From Micromonospora haikouensis (GTDB lineage Bacteria > Actinomycetota > Actinomycetes > Mycobacteriales > Micromonosporaceae), in the NCBI RefSeq assembly GCF_900091595.1, contig NZ_FMCW01000046.1, positions 1-39,081 of the forward strand: 39,081 bases of DNA. Direction: 5' to 3'. This document shows, in pieces, positions 32,600-39,081 of the stretch. The notes under the pieces are model-generated. The model saw only the letters and a list, made by a program, of their open reading frames with translations, searched no databases and was not told the DNA's origin. A program made the position numbers and the translations under genes. The stretch's first letter is position 1, and every line of letters begins with the position of its first letter.

Positions 32600-34306
32600 A
32601 TGACCCGTTACGTGCAGCCGGTGCCCACCCCCGACGACCCGTACACCGGTGACCGGCTGCTGCGGTCCTGGCTGCGCCGCCTGCTCGGCCCCGCCGGGCA
32701 CGACGCCGCGCAGCCCCGGCTGGTCGATTTGGCCGCCGACGTGGCCGGACCGCTGCGCGCCGCGCACGCCGACGCCGAGGCCCACCCGCCGGTCCTGGTC
32801 CGCTACGACGGGTGGGGCGCGCGCGTCGACCGCATCGACACGTCCGCCGGCTGGCGGGCCCAACGCGCCGCCGCCGCCCGCCACGCCGTGGTCGCCCTGC
32901 CCTACCAGGCGTCCGCGCGGCAGCGGTGGGGGGCCGGCGCGCGGGTCGTCCAACACGCCTTGCTGCACCTGTACGGGCCGGAGTCGGCCACGTTCTCCTG
33001 CCCGGTGGCCATGGCCGACGGCGCGGCGGCGCTGCTGAGCCTGCCCGACGTCGACGCGGCCGTGCGCGACGCGTGGCTGCCCCGGCTGACCTCCACCGAC
33101 CCCGACACGGCGATCGTGTCCGGGCAGTGGATGACCGAGTCGCAGGGCGGCTCCGACCTGTCCGGCTCCAGCACCGTGGGCCGGCCCGCCGCCGACGGGT
33201 CGTGGCGGCTCACCGGCCAGAAGTGGTTCTGCTCCGCCGCCGACGCGCCGATGGCGGTGGCCCTGGCCCGCCCCGAGGGCGCCGGGCGGGGCAGCCGCGT
33301 GCTCGCCCCGTTCATGGTGCCCCGCTACGCCGCCGACTCGCCCCTGGCCGGGGTCACCGCCGCCGCCGACTCGCCCGCCCCCGGCGTCACCGTGCACCGG
33401 CTCAAGGACAAGCTGGGCACGTGGGCGCTGCCGACCGCCGAGATCGGCCTCACCGACGCGTACGCGCTGCCGCTGGGCGACCCGGCGGTGCCCGGCCTGG
33501 CCCGGGCGATGACCCTGGTGGTGGTGACCCGGGTGCACAACGCCGCCGCCGCGGCCGGCGGGATCCGCCGCGGCCTGGACTACGCCCGCGCCTACGCCAC
33601 CGCCCGCACGGTCGCCGGGGGACGCCTGGCCGACAGCCCGCTGCACCGGGCCACCCTCGGCGCGCTCGCCGTCGACGCCGCCGCCGCGTTCGCCCTGGCC
33701 GGGCACGCGTTCGCGCTGCTCGGCCGCGTCGAGACCGACGCCGACGTGGACGCCGCCGCCGAGCTGCGGGTCGTCGCGCCCCTGGCGAAACTCGCCACCG
33801 GCCGCCTCGCCGTGGCCTGCGCCAGCGAATACGTGGAGGCGTTCGGCGGCGCCGGATACGTCGAGGACACCGGCGTGCCCCGGCTGCTGCGCGACGCGCA
33901 GGTCCTGCCGATCTGGGAGGGCACCACCAACGTGCTCGCCCTGGACGTGCTGCGCGCCGTCGCCCGCGAGAACGCCGACGCGCCCCTGCTGCGCCGCCTC
34001 GCCGCCGCCGTCGACCTGGCCCGGCCGCTGTCGCCGGCCCTGGCCGACACCCTCGCCACGGTCACCGGCCAGTTGACCGCCGCCCTCGCCGACGTCGCCG
34101 CCGACCCGCGCGCCACCGACGTCGTCGCCGGCGCCCGCGCGCTGGCGTTACGCCTGGCGGCGGCGCTGACCTGCGCCCTGCTCGTCGAGCACGCCGCGTG
34201 GGGCGACGAGCAGGCCCGCGTCGCCGCCGAGCTGTGGGCGCGGCGGCGGCTGCGCCACGAGGACATCTCCGCCGACGCCCACCGCCACCTCGACCTGCTC
34301 TGCTGA
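32600..34306 (+). CDS. Acyl-CoA dehydrogenase, AidB-like
   Basis: A 568-residue flavoprotein of the acyl-CoA dehydrogenase superfamily in its AidB-type branch. It has SGQWMTESQGGSDLSGSST near residue 175, WRLTGQKWFCSAADAPMAVALA for FAD binding, a middle beta domain, and YVEAFGGAGYVEDTGVPRLLRDAQVLPIWEGTTNVLALDVLR near 415-455, which is the family C-terminal signature. AidB is linked to alkylation stress in E. coli; the actinobacterial substrate is unknown. The ATG at 32600 follows GGAGGCGAGG. It converges on the recombinase gene with four bases between stop codons. Confidence 0.92.
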   Translation: MTRYVQPVPTPDDPYTGDRLLRSWLRRLLGPAGHDAAQPRLVDLAADVAGPLRAAHADAEAHPPVLVRYDGWGARVDRIDTSAGWRAQRAAAARHAVVALPYQASARQRWGAGARVVQHALLHLYGPESATFSCPVAMADGAAALLSLPDVDAAVRDAWLPRLTSTDPDTAIVSGQWMTESQGGSDLSGSSTVGRPAADGSWRLTGQKWFCSAADAPMAVALARPEGAGRGSRVLAPFMVPRYAADSPLAGVTAAADSPAPGVTVHRLKDKLGTWALPTAEIGLTDAYALPLGDPAVPGLARAMTLVVVTRVHNAAAAAGGIRRGLDYARAYATARTVAGGRLADSPLHRATLGALAVDAAAAFALAGHAFALLGRVETDADVDAAAELRVVAPLAKLATGRLAVACASEYVEAFGGAGYVEDTGVPRLLRDAQVLPIWEGTTNVLALDVLRAVARENADAPLLRRLAAAVDLARPLSPALADTLATVTGQLTAALADVAADPRATDVVAGARALALRLAAALTCALLVEHAAWGDEQARVAAELWARRRLRHEDISADAHRHLDLLC

Positions 34307-34310
34307 GCAG

Positions 34311-35312
34311 CTAGGCGCGCCGGCGGGCCCGCGCCGCCCAGATCGCGTACGCCGGGTCGCGGTCCAGGTTGTGCCGGTCCCGGTCGTAGCGGCGGGTCGT
34401 CCGCGGGTCCGCGTGCCCCATCGCGTCCTGCACGTCCTCCAACGGCACCCCCTCCGCGCGGGCCGTCGTGGCGAACGCGTGCCGCAGCGAGTGCGGCGAC
34501 AGCTTCTCCCACGCCGGGATGCCCGCCGCGCGGGCCAGCCGCCGCACCAGCCGGAACACCGAGTGCCGGTCCAGCCGCGCGCCGGTCGCGGTGACCAGCA
34601 GCGGCCCGGTCACCTCGTGGACGCCCACCCCCTGCGCCGCCGCCCGCTGCGCCAGGTAGGCGTCCACCTCGTACGCCGTGGACGGGGTCAGCGCCCGCCG
34701 CCGCGGCTTGCCGCCCTTGCCGACGAACCGGACACTGCGGTGCCCCCGCTCCGCGCCCAGGTCCGCCACGTCCAGCGACACCAGCTCCCCCACCCGCAGC
34801 CCCAGGTCGGCCAGCAGCGCCACCGCCGCCCGGTTCCGGGCCGCCGTCGGCCCGGTCTCGGCCTGCGCGGCGGCCAGCAGCGCGTCCACCTCCTGCGGCG
34901 TCAACCCGATCGTCGAGGAGTGGTCCCGGTCGACGCGGGGCCGGTCCGCCGCCGTTACCGGGTTCGCCTCGATCGCCCGCAGCTTGACCAGGAAGTCGTA
35001 CCAGCTCGACAGGGCCGACAGCTTGCGGGCCACCGTCGCCGGGGTCAACGGCCGGCCGCTGCGCGCCGCCGGGGTGGCCTCCAACTCCCGACCGTAGGCG
35101 TTGACGTCGAGGAAGTTCGCCCGCAGCGGGTCCAGCTCCCGGGCCCGACACCACGCCAACCAGCCGGCCACGTCCCGCCGGTAGGCGTCGCGGGTGTGCT
35201 CGGACAACCGGCGGTTACGCAGCCACGCCTCGGTGAAGTCGCCCGGACCGGCCCCGCGCAGGGCCGGCCGGGCCGCGCCACGCGGCAGCACCGGAAACTC
35301 GGGACGAAGCAT
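34311..35312 (-). CDS. Tyrosine recombinase, second copy in the window
   Basis: A 333-residue XerC/XerD-type recombinase. The N-terminal core-binding domain covers FTEAWLRNRRLSEHTRDAYRRDV. The catalytic domain contains DLGLRVGEL (Arg I), VGKGGKPRRR (Lys), HSLRHAFAT (His-x2-Arg) and MGHADPRTTRRYDRDR (His and Tyr). It is complete. The ATG at 35312 is 13 bases after the ABC-F stop, with no ribosome binding site of its own that I can see, so translation may depend on the ABC-F gene. It differs clearly from the recombinase at 21296-22303. No att or dif-like site is visible next to it. Confidence 0.9.
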   Translation of the reverse strand: MLRPEFPVLPRGAARPALRGAGPGDFTEAWLRNRRLSEHTRDAYRRDVAGWLAWCRARELDPLRANFLDVNAYGRELEATPAARSGRPLTPATVARKLSALSSWYDFLVKLRAIEANPVTAADRPRVDRDHSSTIGLTPQEVDALLAAAQAETGPTAARNRAAVALLADLGLRVGELVSLDVADLGAERGHRSVRFVGKGGKPRRRALTPSTAYEVDAYLAQRAAAQGVGVHEVTGPLLVTATGARLDRHSVFRLVRRLARAAGIPAWEKLSPHSLRHAFATTARAEGVPLEDVQDAMGHADPRTTRRYDRDRHNLDRDPAYAIWAARARRRA

Positions 35313-35325
35313 GGGTGAAAGGTTC

Positions 35326-37014
35326 TCAGCCTTCGTGTGCGTCGGCGGTGAGGCGCGCCCGAAGGCTTTCCCGCCCCGGCCGCCCGCCGCCGGCCGGCTC
35401 CTCGTGAACCCCGCCGCCCGTGACCCGCCAACACCGGTCGTAGCCGACGGCGTCGGCGAACCACACGTCGTGGGTCACCAGCACCACCGTGCCCCGGTAC
35501 GCGCGCAGCGCCTCCTCCACCACGTCCAGGGAGTCGAAGTCGAGGAAGTTCGTCGGCTCGTCGAGCAGCAGCACCCGCGCCGGACCGTTCACCATGACCG
35601 CCAGCAGCAGCCGGCGCAGCTCCCCGGCCGACAGCAGCCGCAGCGGCTGGTCCCACTGCTCCGGGCCAAACAGGTGCGCGTCGAGCAGCCGCTCGGCCTC
35701 GTCGACGTACACGGGCACCTGGGAGCGGAACCACGTCAGCACCGGGACGTCGGTGCGCAGCGCGTCGTGGGTCTGCGGCAGCAGCGCCACCGGCGCACCG
35801 CAGGTGACCTCCCCCGCGTCGGGTTCGCGCAGGCCGGCGAGGATACGCAGCAGCGTGGTCTTGCCGGTGCCGTTGTCGCCGGTGAGCAGCACCCGGTCGC
35901 CGGCGCGCACCCGCAGGTCCACGCCCGCGAACAGGGGCCGGTCGCCGGCGCGGGCGGCCAGGCCCCGCGCGGCGAGCACGTCCCGGCCGTCGCCGCCGGC
36001 CGGGTCGGGAAACGCCAGGGTCAGCGTCGGGCGGGTCTGCGGCTGCGCCAGCCACCGCAGCGACTCCATCTGCCGGCGTAGCCGCCGCTGCCGCGCCGTG
36101 GCCTTACGCGCGACCTTCTTCGCGTAGCGGCGCGCCTGGTCGGCGCCGAGACCGCGGCGCACCGTCGACTCCACCCCGCGCGCGTGTTCCTTGGTGCGCG
36201 CGATGTCGGCCAGCAGCCGCTGGTGGGTCTTCTCCTGCGCCTCGTAGTCCAGCAGCAGCCGCTGCCAGCGGCGGGTCTTCTCCGCCCGGTAGTCGGTGTA
36301 CCCGCCGGCGTACGTCTGCGGTGTGTCGTGGATGCCGTCGAGTTCCACGACGCGGGTGACGGTGCGGTCGAGGAACGCCCGGTCGTGGCTGACCACCAGC
36401 ACGCCGCCGCCGAACGCGGCCAGCCAGCCGCCGAGCCAGGCGATGCCGTCGGCGTCGAGGTGGTTGGTCGGCTCGTCGAGGATCAGCAGGTCCGGGGTGT
36501 CCAGCAGCACCCGGGCCAGGGTCAGCCGGGCCTGCTCTCCGCCGCTGACGCGGTGCAGCGGCGCGTCGTCGGGCAGGCCGGCCACGTCGAGTCGCTGGCG
36601 GACCTCGGCCAGCCGGGCCTGCGCCCGCCACCCGTCCAGGGCGGCGAAGCGGTCCTGGGCCTCGCCGTAGGCGTCCAGCGCGGTGGTGTCCCCGCCGGCC
36701 AGCCGCCGCTCCAGGGTCCGCAGCCGCCGGTCGAGCCGGCCCAGTTCGCCGAGGCCGGCGGCGAGGAACTGCCCGACGGTGACCGTCGGGTCGGGCGGCT
36801 GCTGGGCGAAGTAGCCGATCCGGGTGCCGGGGGAGAGGCTGACGTGCCCGGTCGACGGCGGCTCGGCCCCGGTGAGCACCCGCAGGAGGCTGGACTTGCC
36901 GACCCCGTTGGGGCCGACCAGGCCGACCCGGTCGCCGGCGTTGACCACGAGGTCGACGCCGGTGAACAGCGGCTCGGCGTCGTACTGCAAGCTGACGGAC
37001 ACGACTTTCAACAC
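35326..37014 (-). CDS. ABC-F family ATPase
   Basis: A 562-residue soluble protein with two nucleotide-binding domains and no membrane spans. Domain 1: GPNGVGKSS (Walker A), VSGGEQARLTLARVLL (signature), LLILDEPTNHLD (Walker B). Domain 2: GDNGTGKTT, LSAGELRRLLLAVMV, VLLLDEPTNFLD. A long basic linker between them (TKEHARGVESTVRRGL ... KKVARKATARQRRLRRQ) is where ABC-F proteins reach into the ribosomal E/P sites. Members either regulate translation or protect against ribosome antibiotics; I cannot tell which. The GTG at 37014 follows GGAGGATCACC. Confidence 0.93.
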   Translation of the reverse strand: MLKVVSVSLQYDAEPLFTGVDLVVNAGDRVGLVGPNGVGKSSLLRVLTGAEPPSTGHVSLSPGTRIGYFAQQPPDPTVTVGQFLAAGLGELGRLDRRLRTLERRLAGGDTTALDAYGEAQDRFAALDGWRAQARLAEVRQRLDVAGLPDDAPLHRVSGGEQARLTLARVLLDTPDLLILDEPTNHLDADGIAWLGGWLAAFGGGVLVVSHDRAFLDRTVTRVVELDGIHDTPQTYAGGYTDYRAEKTRRWQRLLLDYEAQEKTHQRLLADIARTKEHARGVESTVRRGLGADQARRYAKKVARKATARQRRLRRQMESLRWLAQPQTRPTLTLAFPDPAGGDGRDVLAARGLAARAGDRPLFAGVDLRVRAGDRVLLTGDNGTGKTTLLRILAGLREPDAGEVTCGAPVALLPQTHDALRTDVPVLTWFRSQVPVYVDEAERLLDAHLFGPEQWDQPLRLLSAGELRRLLLAVMVNGPARVLLLDEPTNFLDFDSLDVVEEALRAYRGTVVLVTHDVWFADAVGYDRCWRVTGGGVHEEPAGGGRPGRESLRARLTADAHEG

Positions 37015-37210
37015 GGTGATCCTCCGCGGGACGGCAGGCGGGCCGGGACGCCCACGACGGGCGGCCGGTCGGTGCGCGTGGCGGCGGGGCGGTCGGCCCG
37101 GCCGCGGCCTGCGGGATCACATGCGCTGGTCGGCTCCGGTGTCTCGGCTGCGGGGACGTCGTCGAGTCTGGCATCCCCCGCCGCCGCCCGCGACCGGTTT
37201 ACGTGTCGTT
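37015..37210 (-). promoter_or_regulatory. Leader and probable promoter region of the ABC-F gene
   Basis: The 196 bases between the hsp20 terminator and the ABC-F start contain no convincing gene. ABC-F genes are often preceded by attenuating leaders, so this space could hold one, but I see no clear terminator-antiterminator pair or leader peptide. Confidence 0.3.
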
Positions 37211-37247
37211 GCGATCAGGGCACCCCGCCGCGGGGTGCCCTGATCGC
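37211..37247 (-). terminator. Long hairpin terminator of the hsp20 remnant
   Basis: GCGATCAGGGCACCCCG (37211-37227) pairs perfectly over 17 bases with 37231-37247 around a three-base loop. It starts 12 bases after the old hsp20 stop codon, so it is most likely that gene's terminator, and it shields the ABC-F gene from the tnpB transcript. Confidence 0.75.
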
Positions 37248-37258
37248 GTCGGGTGCCG

Positions 37259-37361
37259 TCAGGCGTCGATCTGCCGGTGGCCGTTGCCGCGGTGGCGATG
37301 GCCACCCGGCGGGGCTTGGCCCGCTCGGCCACGGGGATGCGCAGGTCAGCACCCCGTTGTC
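37259..37361 (-). pseudogene. C-terminal remnant of a small heat-shock protein (Hsp20) gene
   Basis: Reading the minus strand from the transposon edge, three frames give the end of an Hsp20 alpha-crystallin domain: DNGVLT, then LRIPVAERAKPRRVAIA, then GNGHRQIDA with its stop. The usual family sequence is close to DGVLTLRIPVAEQAKPRKVEI...QIDA. One base is missing between the first two pieces and another frame change lies after RVAIA. The 5' two-thirds of the gene is absent from the window, replaced by the TnpB element. The gene is dead in at least three ways. Confidence 0.8.
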
Positions 37362-37480
37362 TTGACATCCTCTCCGCCTTGAAGAACGGAGATTCCCTCC
37401 ACGCTGCGTGTGGGACACGCGGCGTTCGGGTGGGTTACCGCTTCTCTGCGCGCTGCCGGGACGGGTCCCGGTCTTACGTG
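37345..37480 (-). ncRNA. Candidate omega (reRNA) guide RNA at the tnpB 3' end
   Basis: TnpB nucleases use an RNA made from the transposon right end, overlapping the tnpB 3' region, with a guide taken from the flanking DNA. Here the right end has the typical hairpin (CTCCG...CGGAG, 37372-37391) and closes in GGATGTCAA at 37362-37370. The guide would be the adjacent bases 37361 down to about 37345, that is, the hsp20 remnant. Boundaries at the 5' side are a guess based on known lengths. Confidence 0.5.
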
Positions 37481-38617
37481 TGCTCCACGGTCGTTGAGGT
37501 CCGCCTGTCCAGCGGCCCTGATGTTCTTGGCGGCGTTGACGTCGCGGTCGTGGTGGCTGCCGCACGGGCAGTCCCACGCGCGCACGTCGAGCGTCATCTT
37601 CTCGTTGATCCGTCCGCAGTCGGAGCACATCCGGGTGGACGGGAAGAACCGGTCGACGCGGGCGAAGGTGCGCCCGTACCTCGCGGCCTTGTACTCCAGC
37701 ATGCTGGTGAAGCCGGCCCATCCGGCGTCGTGCACGGATCTGGCGAGCCTGGTCCGGCCGAGTCCGGCAACGGCAAGGTCCTCGACGTACACCGCTTGGT
37801 TGTCGCGGATGATCGCCGTGGACAGCTTGTGCTGCCAGTCCCGTCGGGTGTCGGCCACCCGGGCGTGGGCCCTGGCAACCTTGATCACGGCCTTCCTGCG
37901 GTTCTGGCTGCCGCGCTGCTTGCGCGAGAGGGCCTGTTGCAGCCGTTTGAGCTTGCGGGCGGCGCGACGCAGGAACTTCGGGGCGGCGACCTTCGTGCCG
38001 TCGCAGAGCACGGCGAAGTGGGTCAGCCCCAGATCGATGCCGACCTCGGACGCGACCGGCGGCAACGCCTCGTCCTCGGCCGTGGTCACCACGAACGAGG
38101 CGCAGTACCGCCCGGCAGCGTCCTTGATGATCGCGACGGACGACGGGTCTGATGGCAGGGTCCGCGACCAGCGCACGTGCAAGTCGCCGATCTTCGGCAA
38201 CCGCAGGCGGCCGTTGTCGAGGACCTTGAACCGGGCATTCCTGGTGAAACGGATCGCCTGCCGGTTGTCCTTGCGCGACCGGAACCTCGGCGGGGCGACC
38301 TTGCGGCCCTTGCGTTTGCCGGACAGCGAGTCGAAGAAGTTGCGGTACGCGGTGTTCAGGTCCGCGAGGGCCTGCTGCAACACCACCGCCGACACCTCGC
38401 CCAGCCAGGCCCGCTGCGGCGTCGCCTTGGCCTCGGTGATGACCCGACGCGACAACTCCCCGTCAGAGACGTACGCAATCCCTTGCTCACGCGCCTGCTG
38501 ACGCAACCGCAACCCGTCGTTGAACACCACCCGCGCGCACCCGAACGCCCTGGCCAGCTCGATCTGCTGGCCAGGCGTCGGGTAGACGCGGAACTGGTAA
38601 CGCAGCTGCACGATCAC
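37346..38617 (-). CDS. tnpB: RNA-guided endonuclease TnpB family protein
   Basis: A 423-residue protein from a GTG at 38617 (IVQLRYQFRVYPTPGQQ), the normal TnpB start; an open frame to 38671 adds no conserved sequence. The RuvC-type catalytic triad is intact: Asp195 in GIDLGLTHFAVL, Glu279 in VYVEDLAV and Asp359 in HHDRDVNAAKN. The zinc ribbon CSDCG...CPCG lies between the last two. Such proteins are ancestors of Cas12 and cut DNA matching their guide RNA. The reading frame runs past the right end of the element and takes its stop codon from the flanking hsp20 remnant. Confidence 0.93.
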   Translation of the reverse strand: MIVQLRYQFRVYPTPGQQIELARAFGCARVVFNDGLRLRQQAREQGIAYVSDGELSRRVITEAKATPQRAWLGEVSAVVLQQALADLNTAYRNFFDSLSGKRKGRKVAPPRFRSRKDNRQAIRFTRNARFKVLDNGRLRLPKIGDLHVRWSRTLPSDPSSVAIIKDAAGRYCASFVVTTAEDEALPPVASEVGIDLGLTHFAVLCDGTKVAAPKFLRRAARKLKRLQQALSRKQRGSQNRRKAVIKVARAHARVADTRRDWQHKLSTAIIRDNQAVYVEDLAVAGLGRTRLARSVHDAGWAGFTSMLEYKAARYGRTFARVDRFFPSTRMCSDCGRINEKMTLDVRAWDCPCGSHHDRDVNAAKNIRAAGQADLNDRGAHVRPGPVPAARREAVTHPNAACPTRSVEGISVLQGGEDVKTTGC

Positions 38618-38640
38618 GAATTTACCATTCTGGTAATGGT
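37362..38640 (-). mobile_element. IS200/IS605-type element carrying only tnpB (IS1341-like)
   Basis: The right end is well defined: the hairpin plus GATGTCAA at 37362-37391, the usual end of these elements. The left end is near the hairpin TTACCA-TTC-TGGTAA at 38622-38636, just upstream of tnpB; its exact edge is uncertain. There is no tnpA, so movement would depend on a TnpA from elsewhere. There are no terminal inverted repeats, as expected for this family. Confidence 0.75.
38622..38636. repeat. Left-end hairpin of the tnpB element
   Basis: TTACCA-TTC-TGGTAA is a perfect 6-3-6 inverted repeat five bases before the tnpB start codon. IS605-type elements use such subterminal hairpins for single-strand recognition by TnpA. 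Confidence 0.6.
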
Positions 38641-38767
38641 CGATCTCGCAGACATTCGCACGGGTAGACACTGAGCCATTCCGCGCAAGCAGGCGGTAGC
38701 AGTCAGTAGCTGTCCGGAATGCCGGGTAGGCGTTGGACGCGCCAGTTCAGGTCAGGTACGAAGAGAA

Positions 38768-38828
38768 GACGCAGAACCTCGATACGAAGTGGTCCTTCCA
38801 CAGATCAACTTCACAGAGGTCCTGCGTC
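38768..38828. repeat. 13-bp inverted repeat before the IS5-type transposase
   Basis: GACGCAGAACCTC (38768-38780) matches the reverse complement of 38816-38828 at 12 of 13 bases. The repeat encloses 35 bases and lies just upstream of the transposase start. It may be a hairpin limiting read-in transcription or part of the element's left end, which I cannot place exactly. Confidence 0.5.
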
Positions 38829-38831
38829 GAC

Positions 38832-39081
38832 ATGAGTGTCACATACACCGCCGTGCTGCCGGTGCGCGAGGAGACCGTTCACCGCCTGACCGGGCTGCTG
38901 GACGCCGAACGCACCCGCCGCGGCACCCGTGCCCGAACCCGGTCACTGACCTGCCGTGACCAGGCGATCCTGGCCCTGCGCTGGTTCTGCGACGGCACCC
39001 GGATCACGCAACTCGCCGCCGACAACAAGATCAGCGTGTCCACCGGCTACGACTACCTGCACGAGGCCATCGACGTGCTCG
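38832..39081 (+). CDS. IS5-type transposase, N-terminal fragment cut by the window edge
   Basis: The first 83 residues of a transposase beginning MSVTYTAVLPVREETVHRLTGLL, with LTCRDQAILALRWFCDGTRITQLAADNKISVSTGYDYLHEAIDVL, the helix-turn-helix (HTH_Tnp_4) that precedes the DDE_Tnp_4 catalytic domain in a large group of actinobacterial IS5-like elements. The DDE region lies beyond the window. The ATG at 38832 is the start of the conserved sequence. Confidence 0.85.
   Translation, partial: MSVTYTAVLPVREETVHRLTGLLDAERTRRGTRARTRSLTCRDQAILALRWFCDGTRITQLAADNKISVSTGYDYLHEAIDVL

Noticed and set aside
32021..33706. A 561-codon minus-strand frame
   Set aside because: Only its last 152 codons are a real gene (32021-32479); the rest is antisense to the acyl-CoA dehydrogenase.

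Overview
The window is very GC-rich, roughly 70 percent or more, with GTG starts, C- or G-ending codons and strong actinobacterial synteny. Gene content and order point to the order Micromonosporales, probably Micromonospora or a close relative; this is inference from families I recognise, not from a database search. Both ends lie inside transposase genes (an IS4-type fragment at 1-235 and an IS5-type fragment from 38832), as expected for a contig broken at multicopy insertion sequences.

Region by region. 0.3-4.7 kb: accessory and stress genes (a membrane protein, a small conserved protein, a tandem universal stress protein, a DUF574-type methyltransferase, a SpoIIE-type phosphatase and a MarR regulator). 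4.7-11.2 kb: a conserved actinobacterial block equivalent in order to M. tuberculosis Rv1822-Rv1830: CDP-alcohol phosphatidyltransferase, DUF881, small basic protein, DUF881, gcvH, GarA-type FHA protein, FtsR-type MerR, bifunctional nuclease and a second MerR. A structured leader RNA hides the first ribosome binding site. 11.3-15.2 kb: a sirtuin, then gcvP behind a glycine riboswitch. 15.4-20.3 kb: a DUF5999 protein, pabB-like, peptide deformylase, GNAT, HxlR with a divergent nitroreductase, and an EEP-family hydrolase. 20.3-22.7 kb: a folD that still has its ZTP riboswitch but carries two frame-breaking lesions, then an XerC/D-like tyrosine recombinase whose start codon lies in a dif-like 11-6-11 palindrome; a second dif-like site lies 343 bp beyond it. 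22.7-28.0 kb: a candidate small RNA or attenuator, a DksA-type protein, an SDR oxidoreductase, a peroxiredoxin, a DUF6319-like protein, and cytochrome bd oxidase cydAB behind a tandem operator. 28.2-37.0 kb: PlsC-type acyltransferase, glycerophosphodiesterase, UMF1-type MFS transporter, thymidine kinase, a membrane-anchored protein, an AidB-like acyl-CoA dehydrogenase, a second tyrosine recombinase and an ABC-F ATPase. 37.2-39.1 kb: a degraded hsp20 tail cut by a TnpB-only IS200/IS605-type element, and the IS5-type element.

How the genes work together. GcvH and GcvP are two of the glycine cleavage components (gcvT is not here). FolD would handle the one-carbon folate made by that system, so its decay next to an intact ZTP riboswitch is notable. 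The 4.7-11.2 kb block joins envelope and division genes with central metabolic regulators. The signals I consider least explained are the recombinase with its two dif-like sites, the leader RNA before the phosphatidyltransferase gene, the cydA tandem operator, and an abrupt strand-composition switch centred near 22 kb.
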